In this document: positions 1 to 9,418 of the stretch, piece by piece
Layout: each line of letters opens with the position of its first letter
Position numbering within the stretch: position 1 is the stretch's first letter
Assembly (NCBI RefSeq): GCF_016820515.1
Contig: NZ_JADHDV010000014.1
Location: 1-64,000 of the forward strand
Length of the DNA: 64,000 nt
Source of the DNA: Pseudoxanthomonas beigongshangi
GTDB taxonomy: Bacteria > Pseudomonadota > Gammaproteobacteria > Xanthomonadales > Xanthomonadaceae
Reading direction: 5' to 3'
Translations under genes and position numbers: made by a program
Notes under the pieces: generated by a model
Told to the model about the DNA's origin: nothing
What the model saw: the letters and a program-made list of their open reading frames with translations, nothing else
The model's database searches: none

Positions 1-1552
1 ACTGCGATTCGATTGGCAGCCATTCCAACACCTTGACGGTGCCGCGGCGCCACAGGCCGACGCCGGGTTCGTGGTCCCAGGTCCGCGGCGGGGTCACCGA
101 ACCGTCGTCCCAGCGCAGCTTGCCGTCGGCGAGCCGCAATTGGTAGCTGTACGCGGGCGAGGTCTTGTCGCGGTAGCGCTGGGCCAGTTCGGCGGCGGTG
201 TCGGCGTCCTCGAAGAACACGCCCATCTCGGTATTGAGGCTGACCGAGCGCGGATCCAGGTTGAACGAACCGACGAAGCCGGAAGCGCCGTCGACCACGA
301 ATGCCTTGGTGTGCAGGCTCGCGCCGCTGGACCCGAACAGGCTGCTGTCCTCCTGCGCGCCGCGCGGCATCAGCTCGTACAGCTTCACGCCCTCGCGCAG
401 CAGCGGCACCCGGTAGGGCGCATAGCCGCTGTGCACGGCGGTCACGTCGGTGGCCGCCAGCGAATTGGTCAGCACGCCCACCTCCACGCCGCGCCGGCGC
501 AGCCCGGCCAGCCACGCCACGCCGTCACGGCCGGGCACGAAGTACGGCGAGATCAGCCAGACCCGTTCGCGCGCCCCGGAGACCGCCGGCACCAGCCGGT
601 TGATCAGCCAGCCGTCGCCGCCGTTGCCCTCGCCTTTCTCCGGCGGGTCGGAATGCACCTGGGTCGACGCGGGCCAGTGCAGCGGCATCTGCCCCTCGAC
701 GAAGGCGCGCACGCCGGGGGAGTTTTCCACCCGCTTCAGATACGGCGCGGCGCGGCGCGATCGCTGCGCCTTGTCCACGTCGGCGCGCAGTTCCGCCAGC
801 GCGTTTTCGTCCGCGCGCGCCAGCGCATGCAGCGGGATCACCGAGCCGCTGTTCCAGAACGCGTCGAAAATCGCTTCGGTCTGCCGCACCGCCGGTCCCA
901 GCAGGGCCGCGTCCAGATCCAGAAAATTGGTATCGGTGGCCGCGTCGAAATACTCGTCGCCGATATTGCGTCCCCCCACCACCGCAATCCGCCCATCGGC
1001 AATCCACGCCTTGTTGTGCATGCGCCGGTTGAGGCTGACGCCGCGCAGCAGCATTTCCATGCCGCGTCCCAGGAAGCCGGCCCGGTTGCGCGACGGATTG
1101 AACATCCGCACCTCGATGTTGGAATGCTGGTCCAGCGCCACCAGCAGCGAATCACGGCCATGCGCGTTCATGTCGTCCAGCAGCAGGCGCACGCGCACGC
1201 CGCGGTCGGCGGCGCGCAGCAGTTCGCGATCGAGCAGTTGTCCGGTGAGGTCGTCGTGCCAGATGTAGTACTGCAGATCCAGGCTGCGCCCCGCCGCCTG
1301 CGCGGTCAGCGCGCGGATCGCGAAGGCATCGAGGTTGTCCGACACCAGGCCAAGCCCGCTCCGATCCGGATGCGCTTCGGTCAGCGGCGCGATTGCGCGA
1401 TCCAGCGCGGTGGCGTTGGCGGCGATCGGCAGGGCCTGCGTCGCCGGTCCGTGCACGCGCGCGGCGAACCGGCCGTAGCTGTAGAGCGACACCAGGCTGG
1501 CGATGACCAGCGTCAGCAGGATCAGGCCCAGCAGGCGAAGCTTGCGTGCCAT
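1..1552 (-). CDS. Phospholipase D family protein (ClsC/cardiolipin synthase-like), 3' end cut by window edge
   Basis: 517 codons are visible and the reading frame is still open at base 1, so the C-terminus is missing. An N-terminal hydrophobic segment (about residues 5-25) suggests a membrane anchor or signal. Two HKD motifs of the phospholipase D superfamily are present: HNKAWIAD at 179-186 and HTKAFVVD from H414, each followed by a GG/GS-x-N element. By family knowledge such proteins transfer phosphatidyl groups to make cardiolipin or cleave phospholipids in the inner membrane; the length and single N-terminal helix fit ClsC better than ClsA. Two adjacent ATGs exist (1555 and 1552); GAGGAG lies 6 nt before the inner one, which I chose. 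It diverges from the histidine phosphatase gene at 1713. Confidence 0.85.
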   Translation of the reverse strand, partial: MARKLRLLGLILLTLVIASLVSLYSYGRFAARVHGPATQALPIAANATALDRAIAPLTEAHPDRSGLGLVSDNLDAFAIRALTAQAAGRSLDLQYYIWHDDLTGQLLDRELLRAADRGVRVRLLLDDMNAHGRDSLLVALDQHSNIEVRMFNPSRNRAGFLGRGMEMLLRGVSLNRRMHNKAWIADGRIAVVGGRNIGDEYFDAATDTNFLDLDAALLGPAVRQTEAIFDAFWNSGSVIPLHALARADENALAELRADVDKAQRSRRAAPYLKRVENSPGVRAFVEGQMPLHWPASTQVHSDPPEKGEGNGGDGWLINRLVPAVSGARERVWLISPYFVPGRDGVAWLAGLRRRGVEVGVLTNSLAATDVTAVHSGYAPYRVPLLREGVKLYELMPRGAQEDSSLFGSSGASLHTKAFVVDGASGFVGSFNLDPRSVSLNTEMGVFFEDADTAAELAQRYRDKTSPAYSYQLRLADGKLRWDDGSVTPPRTWDHEPGVGLWRRGTVKVLEWLPIESQ

Positions 1553-1712
1553 CATGGGCTCCTCGGTGACATGCATCGATTCTACCGGGTGTGTCCTGAC
1601 GGATGTGTTGGCGCCTCCCCGGCGGCCGGCCTCGCCGGTTCGCTGCCGCCACCGCAGGACCGCCCGCCAGGACGCCTGCGATATGCTGCGTGCGTCTTCG
1701 CCGGAGTTCTCC

Positions 1713-2234
1713 ATGACGATCCCGCTGAACCGCTTCCTGTGCCTTCTGCTCGCGGCGGCCGCGTTGGCCCTGTCCGGCTGCGCCAGCACGCCGTCTTCCG
1801 ACGGCACCACCTTCGTGGTGGTCCGGCATGCCGAGAAGGCCACCGACGATCCGGAGGATCCGCAACTGTCGGAGATTGGCCTGCGCCGCGCGCAGCGGCT
1901 GGCCGAGGTCCTGGCCGACGCGCCCGTGGTCGCGGTCTACGCGACCGAGTTCAAACGTACCCGCCAGACCGCCCAACCCACCGCGGATCGCCGGCATATT
2001 CCCGTCAACGCCTACTTTTCGCGTGGCCCCGCCGCCGAAAGCGCCGCCCGCTGGCGTCGCGATCACGATCACGGCACGGTGCTGATCGTCGGCCACAGCA
2101 ATACCGTGCCGGATCTGGTGACCGCCCTCTCCGGCCAGCCGGCCGCGCCGATGCCGGACACCGAGTACGACCGCCTGACCCGCATCCACGTCGGCGCGGA
2201 TGGCCGCGTGCGGGTCGAGATCGCGCGCTACTGA
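1713..2234 (+). CDS. Lipoprotein histidine phosphatase family protein (SixA/phosphoglycerate mutase-like)
   Basis: 173 residues. The N-terminus is a lipoprotein signal with lipobox LSGC (cysteine about residue 23), so the protein is probably tethered in the periplasm. The mature part starts with the RHAEK motif, whose histidine is the phospho-acceptor of the histidine phosphatase clan, followed by [13 protein letters not shown], a [10 protein letters not shown] segment and a VGHSN motif carrying the second catalytic histidine. This set fits small SixA-like phosphatases; the substrate cannot be told. It reads toward the endonuclease V gene 53 bp downstream. Confidence 0.8.
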   Translation: MTIPLNRFLCLLLAAAALALSGCASTPSSDGTTFVVVRHAEKATDDPEDPQLSEIGLRRAQRLAEVLADAPVVAVYATEFKRTRQTAQPTADRRHIPVNAYFSRGPAAESAARWRRDHDHGTVLIVGHSNTVPDLVTALSGQPAAPMPDTEYDRLTRIHVGADGRVRVEIARY

Positions 2235-2287
2235 CCGCGCGCGCCGCCTGCACGGAGCGCACAGGCGGCATCGGTTACCCTGCATCG

Positions 2288-2986
2288 ATGAACGACGCGA
2301 CCAACGTGTTCGGCGCGTGGGACGGCAGCGCCCGCCACGCCCGCCTGCTGCAGAAGGAACTCGCCCGCCAGGTCCGCCTGCGCGACGACTTTGATCCACC
2401 GCGTCACCTGGCGGGTTTCGATGTCGGTTTCGAGGATGGCGGCGCAACCACGCGCGCGGCGGTGGTGCTGCTCGATGCGCGCGATCTGCAGCCGATCGAA
2501 ACCCATGTCGCGCGCGTACCGACGTCGATGCCCTACGTGCCGGGCCTGCTCAGTTTCCGCGAACTGCCGGCGTTGGTCGCGGCGCTGGCGATGCTGCGGC
2601 AGGCTCCGGATCTGGTGATGATCGACGGCCAGGGCATCGCCCACCCGCGCCGGCTCGGCATCGCCGCGCATTTCGGCGTGGCGACCGGCCTGCCCAGCAT
2701 CGGAGTGGCGAAGAAACCGCTGTGCGGCCGCTTCGATCCGCCCGGCGATCGCGGCGGCGACCACACCCCCCTGATCGATGGCGGCGAACAGATCGGCTGG
2801 GCGCTGCGCAGCAAGCCGCGTTGCCTGCCGCTGATCGTCTCGCCCGGCCACCGCGTCTCGATGGCCGGTGCGCTCGACTGGACCCTGCACTGCCTGCGTG
2901 GTTACCGCCTGCCGGAACCCACGCGCCTGGCAGACCGGCTGGCGTCGCGGCGCGGCGACGTCCCGCTCGCGCCCGCCTCGCGATAG
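2288..2986 (+). CDS. nfi: Endonuclease V (deoxyinosine 3' endonuclease)
   Basis: 232 residues, close to the usual 220-235. Endonuclease V nicks DNA one nucleotide 3' of deoxyinosine and starts alternative excision repair of deaminated adenine. The family residues are in place: Asp45 in GFDVGF, the PYVPG wedge at 82-86, Glu92 in FRELPAL, Asp113 in [11 protein letters not shown], Lys142 in GVAKKPL and a histidine in SPGHRVS near 188. The start ATG gives the normal N-terminal length; no strong Shine-Dalgarno is obvious. A hairpin repeat starts 9 bp after its stop. Confidence 0.93.
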   Translation: MNDATNVFGAWDGSARHARLLQKELARQVRLRDDFDPPRHLAGFDVGFEDGGATTRAAVVLLDARDLQPIETHVARVPTSMPYVPGLLSFRELPALVAALAMLRQAPDLVMIDGQGIAHPRRLGIAAHFGVATGLPSIGVAKKPLCGRFDPPGDRGGDHTPLIDGGEQIGWALRSKPRCLPLIVSPGHRVSMAGALDWTLHCLRGYRLPEPTRLADRLASRRGDVPLAPASR

Positions 2987-2994
2987 CCAGGTGG

Positions 2995-3108
2995 GTAGGA
3001 GCGGCCTCCGGCCGCGAGCTTTTCCGCTGAATTCGCGGGGGACACGTTCATGCCGTTCGTCCCCCTCTCATGGCGAACGAAGAGCTCGCGGCCGGAGGCC
3101 GCTCCTAC
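2995..3108. repeat. Inverted repeat element, GGAGCGGCCTCCGGCCGCGAGC type
   Basis: Two 27-29 bp arms, GTAGGAGCGGCCTCCGGCCG(CGAGC) at 2995-3023 and its complement at 3082-3108, enclose about 58 bp. A related copy lies at 6121-6222. The arms could fold into a long hairpin in RNA or single-stranded DNA. It sits between endonuclease V and pirin and has no coding content. Confidence 0.85.
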
Positions 3109-3240
3109 CCCTTCCAGGTCGGGCGACGGGGATGGATGCGGGGCGATGCGTCCATCACGGAAACAATCCGTTGCCGCCGCCGGCCCTGCGCGCGTCATGA
3201 CGCTGTGCCATCCTGCGCGCAGCCACCCACGGAGGACGCC

Positions 3241-4101
3241 ATGACCCTCATCATTCCCCCCCGCACCCACGATCTGGGCGGATTCCAGGTCCGTCGCGCG
3301 GTGCCCAGCCTGCAGGCGCGCAGCGTCGGTCCGTTCGTGTTCGTGGACCACATGGGTCCGGCGACCTTCGACGAGGGCCGCGGCGTGGACGTGCGCCCGC
3401 ACCCGCACATCGGTCTGGCCACGGTGACCTTCCTGTGGAGCGGCGCGATCAATCACAAGGACACATTGGGTTCGGAGCAGGTCATCCTGCCCGGCGACGT
3501 CAACTGGATGACCGCCGGCCGCGGCATCGCCCATTCCGAGCGCACGCCTTCCGACGTGCGCGCGCATCCGCATCCGCTGCACGGCATGCAGACCTGGGTC
3601 GCGCTGCCGAAGGCTTACGAGGAGGTCGCGCCCGAATTCCACCACCACAAGGCCGACACCCTGCCGCAGCGACGCCATGACGGCACCTGGCTGCGGGTGA
3701 TCGCCGGCCGCGCCTATGGCGAGGAATCGCCGGTGCGGGTGTTCGCCGACACCTTCAACGTGGCCCTGGATCTGGAGCCCGACGCCGAGCACGCCATCGA
3801 TGGCGGTCATGCCGAGCGTGCGCTGTACGTGCTGGAGGGCGACGCGCAGCTCGACGGCGCCGACATTCCCGATAAGCACCTGGTGGTGCTGGATCCCGGC
3901 ACCCGGCCGGTGCTGCGCGCGAAGACACCGGTGAAGGCGCTGCTGCTTGGCGGCGAACCGCTCGACGCGCATCGGCACATCTGGTGGAACTTCGTCTCCA
4001 GTTCGAAGGAGCGGATCGAACAGGCCAAGGAGGATTGGCGCGAAGGAAAATTCGGCCAGGTGCCCGGCGAGACCGAGTTCATTCCCTTGCCCGATCATTA
4101 A
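3241..4101 (+). CDS. Pirin family protein
   Basis: 286 residues. Pirins are bicupin proteins with one metal site; some act as quercetin dioxygenases or redox-sensing cofactors. The N-terminal cupin holds the metal motif RPHPHIGLATVTF and, later, GRGIAHSE, matching the His-x-His ... His-x-Glu ligands. The C-terminal half (from about residue 180) carries the second cupin, which usually lacks metal. The ATG follows GGAGGACGCC, a good ribosome binding site, and gives the normal family start. Its role here is not evident from neighbours; a second pirin of equal length lies at 5144-6004. Confidence 0.88.
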   Translation: MTLIIPPRTHDLGGFQVRRAVPSLQARSVGPFVFVDHMGPATFDEGRGVDVRPHPHIGLATVTFLWSGAINHKDTLGSEQVILPGDVNWMTAGRGIAHSERTPSDVRAHPHPLHGMQTWVALPKAYEEVAPEFHHHKADTLPQRRHDGTWLRVIAGRAYGEESPVRVFADTFNVALDLEPDAEHAIDGGHAERALYVLEGDAQLDGADIPDKHLVVLDPGTRPVLRAKTPVKALLLGGEPLDAHRHIWWNFVSSSKERIEQAKEDWREGKFGQVPGETEFIPLPDH

Positions 4102-4225
4102 TCAAGAGTGATGGCTGTCACACTTTTTTGAGTTACCCAAGGCATACTGGGGCCGCACCCGCGCGATCCTCGTGCGCGTGCGGCCCGTCGGACGACGGTT
4201 CCATCCATTCCTTGGGGGATTACAG

Positions 4226-4942
4226 ATGAGTCTTGGAAAGAAACTCGCGGCGGAGTTCCTGGGTACTTTCTGGCTGGTGCTGGGCGGTTGCGGAAGCGCC
4301 GTGCTGGCGGCCAAGTTCGGCGGTGACGCCAATCCACTCGGCATCGGATTCCTCGGCGTGGCGCTGGCCTTCGGCCTGACCGTGCTGACCGGCGCCTACG
4401 CGTTCGGCCACATCTCCGGCGGCCATTTCAATCCGGCGGTGAGTTTCGGCCTGTGGGCCGGTGGCCGCTTTTCGATCAAGGAGCTGGTGCCCTATATCGT
4501 CGCCCAGGTGCTGGGCGGCATCGCGGCCGGATTCATCCTGCTCCAGATCGCCGGCGGCGCCAGCGGCTTCGCGATTGATCCGAATGCAGCCGGCGCGTTC
4601 GCCAGCAATGGCTATGGCGCGATGTCGCCGGGCGGCTATTCGGTAGCGGCGGCGTTCCTGACCGAAGTGGTGCTGACCGCGTTCTTCCTGATCGTCATCA
4701 TGGGTTCCACCCACGGCCGCGCCCCGGCGGGTTTCGCGCCCATCGCGATCGGCCTGGCCCTGACCCTGATCCACCTGATCAGCATCCCGGTCACCAACAC
4801 CTCGGTGAATCCGGCCCGCTCCACCGGCGTGGCGCTGTTCGCCGGCCCGACCGCTATCAGCCAGTTGTGGCTGTTCTGGCTGGCGCCGATCCTCGGCGGC
4901 CTGCTCGGCGGCGTGATCTACAAAGCGATTGGCAAGGACTGA
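4226..4942 (+). CDS. aqpZ: Aquaporin Z
   Basis: 238 residues, six predicted transmembrane helices and two half-helices, each with the NPA motif (69-71 in HFNPAVSFG and 195-197 in SVNPARSTG). The aromatic/arginine filter appears to be Phe49, His183, Thr192 and Arg198, the combination of water-selective AqpZ channels rather than glycerol facilitators. TTGGGGGA precedes the ATG as ribosome binding site. A strong intrinsic terminator follows at 4961-4991, so it is probably transcribed alone. Confidence 0.95.
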   Translation: MSLGKKLAAEFLGTFWLVLGGCGSAVLAAKFGGDANPLGIGFLGVALAFGLTVLTGAYAFGHISGGHFNPAVSFGLWAGGRFSIKELVPYIVAQVLGGIAAGFILLQIAGGASGFAIDPNAAGAFASNGYGAMSPGGYSVAAAFLTEVVLTAFFLIVIMGSTHGRAPAGFAPIAIGLALTLIHLISIPVTNTSVNPARSTGVALFAGPTAISQLWLFWLAPILGGLLGGVIYKAIGKD

Positions 4943-4960
4943 CTTCGCCGCATCCGTTGC

Positions 4961-4991
4961 AAAAAAAGCCGGGCATTGCCCGGCTTTTTTT
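4961..4991. terminator. Bidirectional rho-independent terminator after aqpZ
   Basis: A perfect stem GCCGGGC / GCCCGGC (4968-4974 and 4978-4984) with a 3-nt loop, preceded by seven A and followed by seven T, so it can end transcription from either side. Confidence 0.9.
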
Positions 4992-5010
4992 CTCCGTTCA
5001 TCTCTTCCCT

Positions 5011-5121
5011 GTGGGAGCGACGTAAGTCGCGATGACCATCAGCCGCGGGATGGCGGGAAGTAAGGCTCCCTTCTTTCGGAACTCGATGCCGGAAACGGTT
5101 CGCGACTTACGTCGCTCCCAC
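5011..5121. repeat. Inverted repeat element, GTGGGAGCGACGTAAGTCGCGA type
   Basis: Arms GTGGGAGCGACGTAAGTCGC at 5011-5030 and its complement at 5102-5121 enclose about 70 bp. The same arm sequence occurs in 22920-23044 and six times in the array at 29743-30672. It lies between the convergent aqpZ and pirin genes. Confidence 0.85.
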
Positions 5122-5143
5122 AGGCCGGCATCTCGGGATGCGA

Positions 5144-6004
5144 TCAGAACCGCCCTTCCTGGAAGTCGACGAAGGCTTGCATGATTTCCTGCTTGCTGTT
5201 CATCACGAAGGGGCCATGCCGCACCACCGGTTCGCGCAGCGGGCGCCCGGCCACCAGGATGGCGCGGGCCGGCTGGTTGCCGGCGCGCAGGCTGAGTCCA
5301 CTGCCACCGCCGAGCACGCCCATCTCATGGGTTTCCAGTGCGCGCGCATCCTCGCCCTCGCCCACCGTCAGCGCGCCCTCGAACGCATACACGAACGCGT
5401 TGTGGCCTTCGGGCAGCACGTAGTCCCATGCCTTGCCGGCGTCGAGCGCGATGTCGAGATAGACCGGATCGGTGGCCGGTTGCAAGATCGGACCTTCCAC
5501 GTCGCCGACCCGGCCGGCGATCACCTTGATGCCCACGCCCGGTCCGGGCGAGGCGGTCGGAATGCGTTCCGGCGCGAATTCCTGGTACTTCGGCGCGGTC
5601 ATCTTCTCGCGCGCCGGCAGGTTCACCCACAGTTGGAAACCGCGCATGCGCCCGGATTCCTGCTCGGGCATTTCCGAATGCACCAGGCCGCGGCCGGCGG
5701 TCATCCACTGCACCGAACCCGGCGTCAGCAGGCCCTCGTTGCCGTGGTTGTCGCGATGGCGCATGCGCCCGTCGAGCATGTAGGTGACGGTCTCGAAGCC
5801 GCGATGCGGATGTTCCGGGAAACCGGCGAGGTAGTCCTCGGCGCGATCGGTGCCGAACTCGTCCAGCAGCAGGAACGGATCCAGATCCGGCAGGTCCGGG
5901 CCGCCGATGACGCGGGTCAGCTTGACGCCGGCGCCATCGGAGGTGGCGCGACCGCGCACCTTGCGCAGGACGCGGGCGGGATGGATATCGACGGGGGTGT
6001 GCAT
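5144..6004 (-). CDS. Pirin family protein (YhhW-like)
   Basis: 286 residues, bicupin. The N-terminal cupin metal motif is EHPHRGFETVTYM, followed about 45 residues later by GRGLVHSEMPE; together these supply the His/His/His/Glu ligands of pirins and of the E. coli quercetinase YhhW. The ATG at 6004 has AGGAGGT 3 nt upstream, a clear start; the frame stays open further upstream but without a better start. It differs clearly from the pirin at 3241 (other N-terminus and C-terminus). It is convergent to aqpZ and has a repeat element just upstream (6121-6222). Confidence 0.88.
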   Translation of the reverse strand: MHTPVDIHPARVLRKVRGRATSDGAGVKLTRVIGGPDLPDLDPFLLLDEFGTDRAEDYLAGFPEHPHRGFETVTYMLDGRMRHRDNHGNEGLLTPGSVQWMTAGRGLVHSEMPEQESGRMRGFQLWVNLPAREKMTAPKYQEFAPERIPTASPGPGVGIKVIAGRVGDVEGPILQPATDPVYLDIALDAGKAWDYVLPEGHNAFVYAFEGALTVGEGEDARALETHEMGVLGGGSGLSLRAGNQPARAILVAGRPLREPVVRHGPFVMNSKQEIMQAFVDFQEGRF

Positions 6005-6120
6005 GGTGACCTCCTGGGCAACGCCGGAAAGATGGCAGCGCGGCACCGGTTTCGGAATGCCGGCACCCGTAACCATCTGTTCCAGCCATGGAGCCGGTAG
6101 CCAAGGAGCCGACCCGCCCG

Positions 6121-6222
6121 GTAGGAGCGGCCTCCGGCCGCGAGCTTTCGGCGGAATGCCCGCACACGCGGTTCGTCCGCCTGGCACGATGAGAAAGAGC
6201 TCGCGGCCGGGGTCGCGCCTAC
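6121..6222. repeat. Inverted repeat element, GGAGCGGCCTCCGGCCGCGAGC type (second copy)
   Basis: The left arm at 6121-6146 is the same as in 2995-3108; the right arm at 6197-6222 is diverged (GGGGTCGCGCC instead of GGAGGCCGCTCC), so the hairpin is imperfect. It sits between the pirin start and the 3' end of the semialdehyde dehydrogenase gene. Confidence 0.75.
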
Positions 6223-6234
6223 CATTCGCGGCGA

Positions 6235-7596
6235 TCAGGCCACGTAGACGGACTTGATGTTCATGAACTCGTGGATGCCGTGCTCGGCCAGTTCACGCCC
6301 GAAGCCCGAACGCTTGGTGCCGCCGAACGGCAGGCGCACGTCGCTGCGCACGATCGCGTTGACGAAGGCCGCGCCGACCTGCAACTGGCGCGCCACCCGA
6401 TCGCCGCGATCGGCATTGCCGGTCCAGACGCTGCCGCCCAGGCCGAACGTGGTGTCGTTGGCGACCCGCACCGCTTCGGCCTCGTCGCGCACCCGCAGGA
6501 TGCTGGCGACCGGGCCGAACAGTTCTTCCTCGTAGGCCGGCATGCCGGGCTTCACTCCATCCAGGATCGAAGCGGGATAACCGGCGTGCGAGGCATCCGG
6601 CTCGCAACCCAGCAGGGCCTTCGCACCCCTGGCGATGCTCGCCTGCACCTGGCGATGCAGTTCGTCGCGCAGATCCTGGCGCGCCATCGGCGCCAGCGTG
6701 GTAGCGTCGTCCTGCGGGTCGCCCAGGCGCAGTTTCGCCGCCGCTTCGCTGAAGCGCTGCACGAAGCGATCGGCGATCGCCTCGACCACGATGAAGCGCT
6801 TGGCGGCAATGCAGGTCTGCCCCGCATTGCCGAAGCGGGACGCAATCGCGCCGGCCACGGTCTTGTCCAGATCCGCGTCCTCCAGCACCACGAAAGCATC
6901 GCTGCCGCCCAGCTCCATCACGCACTTCTTGAGCTGCTGGCCGGCGTTTCCCGCCACCGAGCGGCCCGCGCGCTCGCTGCCGGTCAGGGTCACCGCGGCG
7001 ACGCGAGGATCCCGGATGACCTCGGCGGCCTGGTCGTTGTCGATATGCAGCACGCCGAACACGCCGGCCGGAACGCCCGCGCCATGCAGCGCGTCGGCGA
7101 TGACGTCGGCGCAGCCCGGCACATTGCTGGCGTGCTTGAGCACGGCGACATTGCCCGCCATCAGCGCCGGCGCCAGGAACCGGAACACCTGCCAGATCGG
7201 GAAGTTCCACGGCATCACCGCGAACACGCAGCCAATCGGTTCGTAGCGCACGTAACTGCGGCTGCCATCGGTGTTGATCGGATCGTCCCTCAGGTAATCG
7301 GCCGCATGGTTGGCGTAGTAGTCGCAGGCGCCGGCGCACTTGTCGATTTCGGCCAGGGCCTCCTTGCGCAGCTTGCCCATTTCGACGGTCATCACCCGCT
7401 GGATGTCGTCGCGACGGCGGCGCAGTTCCGAGCCGACCCGGCGCAGCAGTTCGCCACGCTCGGCCAGCGGACGCGCCGACCAGGCACGGAAGGCCGGCTG
7501 CGAGGCCGCAAGCACGGCCTCGACCGCGGCGGCGTCCATCAGCGGTTGGGAACGGTCGACCTTGCCGGTCGCGGGATTGACGATGTCTACCTTCAT
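6235..7596 (-). CDS. NAD(P)-dependent succinate-semialdehyde dehydrogenase
   Basis: 453 residues, aldehyde dehydrogenase superfamily. It has the cofactor segment VMPWNFPIWQ (about 128-136), TGSERAGRSV, catalytic Glu228 in CVMELGGSDAF and catalytic Cys262 in GNAGQTCIAAKR. The sequence style (Sad/GabD2-like, short N-terminus) and its place at the end of the polyamine operon point to oxidation of succinate semialdehyde, formed from GABA, to succinate for the TCA cycle. It lies 68 bp downstream of the permease gene at 7665 on the same strand. Another omega-oxo acid could be the substrate; the class call is firm, the substrate is inferred. Confidence 0.85.
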   Translation of the reverse strand: MKVDIVNPATGKVDRSQPLMDAAAVEAVLAASQPAFRAWSARPLAERGELLRRVGSELRRRRDDIQRVMTVEMGKLRKEALAEIDKCAGACDYYANHAADYLRDDPINTDGSRSYVRYEPIGCVFAVMPWNFPIWQVFRFLAPALMAGNVAVLKHASNVPGCADVIADALHGAGVPAGVFGVLHIDNDQAAEVIRDPRVAAVTLTGSERAGRSVAGNAGQQLKKCVMELGGSDAFVVLEDADLDKTVAGAIASRFGNAGQTCIAAKRFIVVEAIADRFVQRFSEAAAKLRLGDPQDDATTLAPMARQDLRDELHRQVQASIARGAKALLGCEPDASHAGYPASILDGVKPGMPAYEEELFGPVASILRVRDEAEAVRVANDTTFGLGGSVWTGNADRGDRVARQLQVGAAFVNAIVRSDVRLPFGGTKRSGFGRELAEHGIHEFMNIKSVYVA

Positions 7597-7664
7597 GACG
7601 ATCTCTGGGTTCTCGGGCAGGTGCCCATTCTGGCGCCCGCCGCGTTAGCGCCGGGTGGGCCCGG

Positions 7665-8507
7665 TCAGCCGTTTTCCTGCAACGCCAGTTGCATGTCGCG
7701 CTGGCGGCGCTTCTCCTCGCGGTACATCAGCCACCAGCCGGCCAACGCCGCGAGCGAGACGATCGCGATCATCAGCGTCGCCAGCGCGTTGATCTTGGGA
7801 CTCAGGCCCAGGCGCACGGAGGAGAACACCTTCATCGGCAGGGTGGTCGAACTGGGGCCGGCGACGAAGCTGGCGATCACCACGTCGTCCAGCGACAGGG
7901 TGAATGCCAGCAACCAGCCCGACACGAGCGCCGGCGCGATGATCGGCAGGGTGATCAGGAAGAACACCTTGAGCCGGTTCGCGCCCAGGTCCATCGCCGC
8001 CTCTTCCAGCGACTTGTCCAGTTCGGACAGGCGCGAGGAGATCACCACGGTGACGAAGGAGACGGTCAGGGTGACGTGGGCGATCCAGATCGCGATGACG
8101 CCCTTGGACGGCAGGCCAAGCAGTTCGCCCATCGAGACCAGCATCAGCAGAATCGACAGGCCGATGATCACTTCCGGCATCACCAGCGGCGCGGTGATCA
8201 GCGCGCCGAACAGGGTCTTGCCGGGGAAGCGTCGCATCCGGGTCATCACCAGCGCCGCCAGCGTGCCCAGCACCATCGCCGCGGTCGCGGTCCAGAACGC
8301 GATCTTCAGGCTGATCCAGGCCGCCTGCAGCATCTGTTGATCGCGGAACAGCTCGCCGTACCACTTCACCGAAAATCCCGACCAGACCGTGGCCAGGCGC
8401 GACTCGTTGAACGAGTACACCATCAGGATCAGGATCGGCAGGTACAGGAAGGCGAAACCGAAACCCAGCACCAGCCAGGTCAGGCTACGTTGGCGCAGGC
8501 GGCTCAT
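7665..8507 (-). CDS. potI: Polyamine ABC transporter permease (SpuH/PotI type)
   Basis: 280 residues with about six hydrophobic membrane segments. The EAA loop of ABC importer permeases is present (EEAAMDLGANRLKVFFLITLP, about residues 170-190), the site that docks on the ATPase. Its start ATG overlaps the stop of the potH gene by 4 nt (ATGA), so the two are translationally coupled. With potH it should form the membrane channel for putrescine/spermidine import. In the P. aeruginosa naming it corresponds to spuH. Confidence 0.93.
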   Translation of the reverse strand: MSRLRQRSLTWLVLGFGFAFLYLPILILMVYSFNESRLATVWSGFSVKWYGELFRDQQMLQAAWISLKIAFWTATAAMVLGTLAALVMTRMRRFPGKTLFGALITAPLVMPEVIIGLSILLMLVSMGELLGLPSKGVIAIWIAHVTLTVSFVTVVISSRLSELDKSLEEAAMDLGANRLKVFFLITLPIIAPALVSGWLLAFTLSLDDVVIASFVAGPSSTTLPMKVFSSVRLGLSPKINALATLMIAIVSLAALAGWWLMYREEKRRQRDMQLALQENG

Positions 8508-9418
8508 GTCAGCCTCCCTTCCAGCTCGCGCTGCTGCACCCGGTTGAAGATCAGGATCGGGATCATCAGCAGGATCAGCATGACGATCGCCACCGCCGAG
8601 GCCGCCGGCCAGTCACGGTTGTTGAAGAACTCGTTCCACAGCACCCGGCCGATCATCAGCGTGTCCGGACCGCCCAGCAGTTCGGGGATGACGAATTCGC
8701 CCACCGCCGGAATCATCACCAGCATGCAGCCGGCGATGATGCCGGCGCGCGACAGCGGCAGGGTGATGGTGAAGAACGCCTTCCACGGCTTGGCGCCCAG
8801 ATCGTAGGCCGCTTCCAGCAGGCGCTGGTCGTGCTTGACCAGGTTGGTGTAAAGCGGCAGCACCATGAACGGCAGGTAGGCGTAGACGATGCCGATGTAG
8901 GCGGCCATCGGCGTGTACAGGATCTGCAAGGGCTCGCTGATGATGCCCAGCTTCATCAGCAGGTTGTTGAGCAGGCCGTTGTTCTTGAGGATGCCGATCC
9001 AGGCGTAGATGCGGATCAGGAACGAGGTCCAGGACGGCAGCACCACCAGCATCATCGCGATGTTGCGGCTGGAGGGCGGCAGGCGCGCGATCACGTAGGC
9101 GATGGGATAGCCGATCAGCAGCGCGAAGAAGGTCGAGATGGCAGCGATCTGGATCGAGCTCAGGTAGGCCTGGATGTACTGGGAATCGGTGAACAGCGCC
9201 GCGTAGTTGCCCAGGTTGAGCTTGAGCGAGAGCGCCTCGTCCACGTATTCCAGGATCGGCGTGTACGGCGGCATGGCGATGGCCAGCCGCGAGAACGAGA
9301 TCTTCAGGACGATCAGGAAGGGAATGGCGAAGAACAGCAACAGCCACAGGTAAGGGACCGAGATCACCGCCCAGCGCGGGCCCGGCGTGGCTTTCTTGAT
9401 CAGGTCGCGGAGTTTCAT
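8504..9418 (-). CDS. potH: Polyamine ABC transporter permease (SpuG/PotH type)
   Basis: 304 residues. A long hydrophilic N-terminus is followed by about six membrane segments and the EAA loop (LEAAYDLGAKPWKAFFTITLP). The start ATG (9418) overlaps the stop codon of potG by 4 nt (ATGA), and its own stop overlaps potI the same way, which fixes the starts. It pairs with potI in the polyamine importer; it corresponds to spuG. Confidence 0.93.
   Translation of the reverse strand: MKLRDLIKKATPGPRWAVISVPYLWLLLFFAIPFLIVLKISFSRLAIAMPPYTPILEYVDEALSLKLNLGNYAALFTDSQYIQAYLSSIQIAAISTFFALLIGYPIAYVIARLPPSSRNIAMMLVVLPSWTSFLIRIYAWIGILKNNGLLNNLLMKLGIISEPLQILYTPMAAYIGIVYAYLPFMVLPLYTNLVKHDQRLLEAAYDLGAKPWKAFFTITLPLSRAGIIAGCMLVMIPAVGEFVIPELLGGPDTLMIGRVLWNEFFNNRDWPAASAVAIVMLILLMIPILIFNRVQQRELEGRLT

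Noticed and set aside
71-2986. A very long open frame through the phospholipase gene region on the plus strand
   Set aside because: Only its last 232 codons (endonuclease V) show a protein family; the rest is antisense to the phospholipase gene and the histidine phosphatase frame, a usual effect of high GC.
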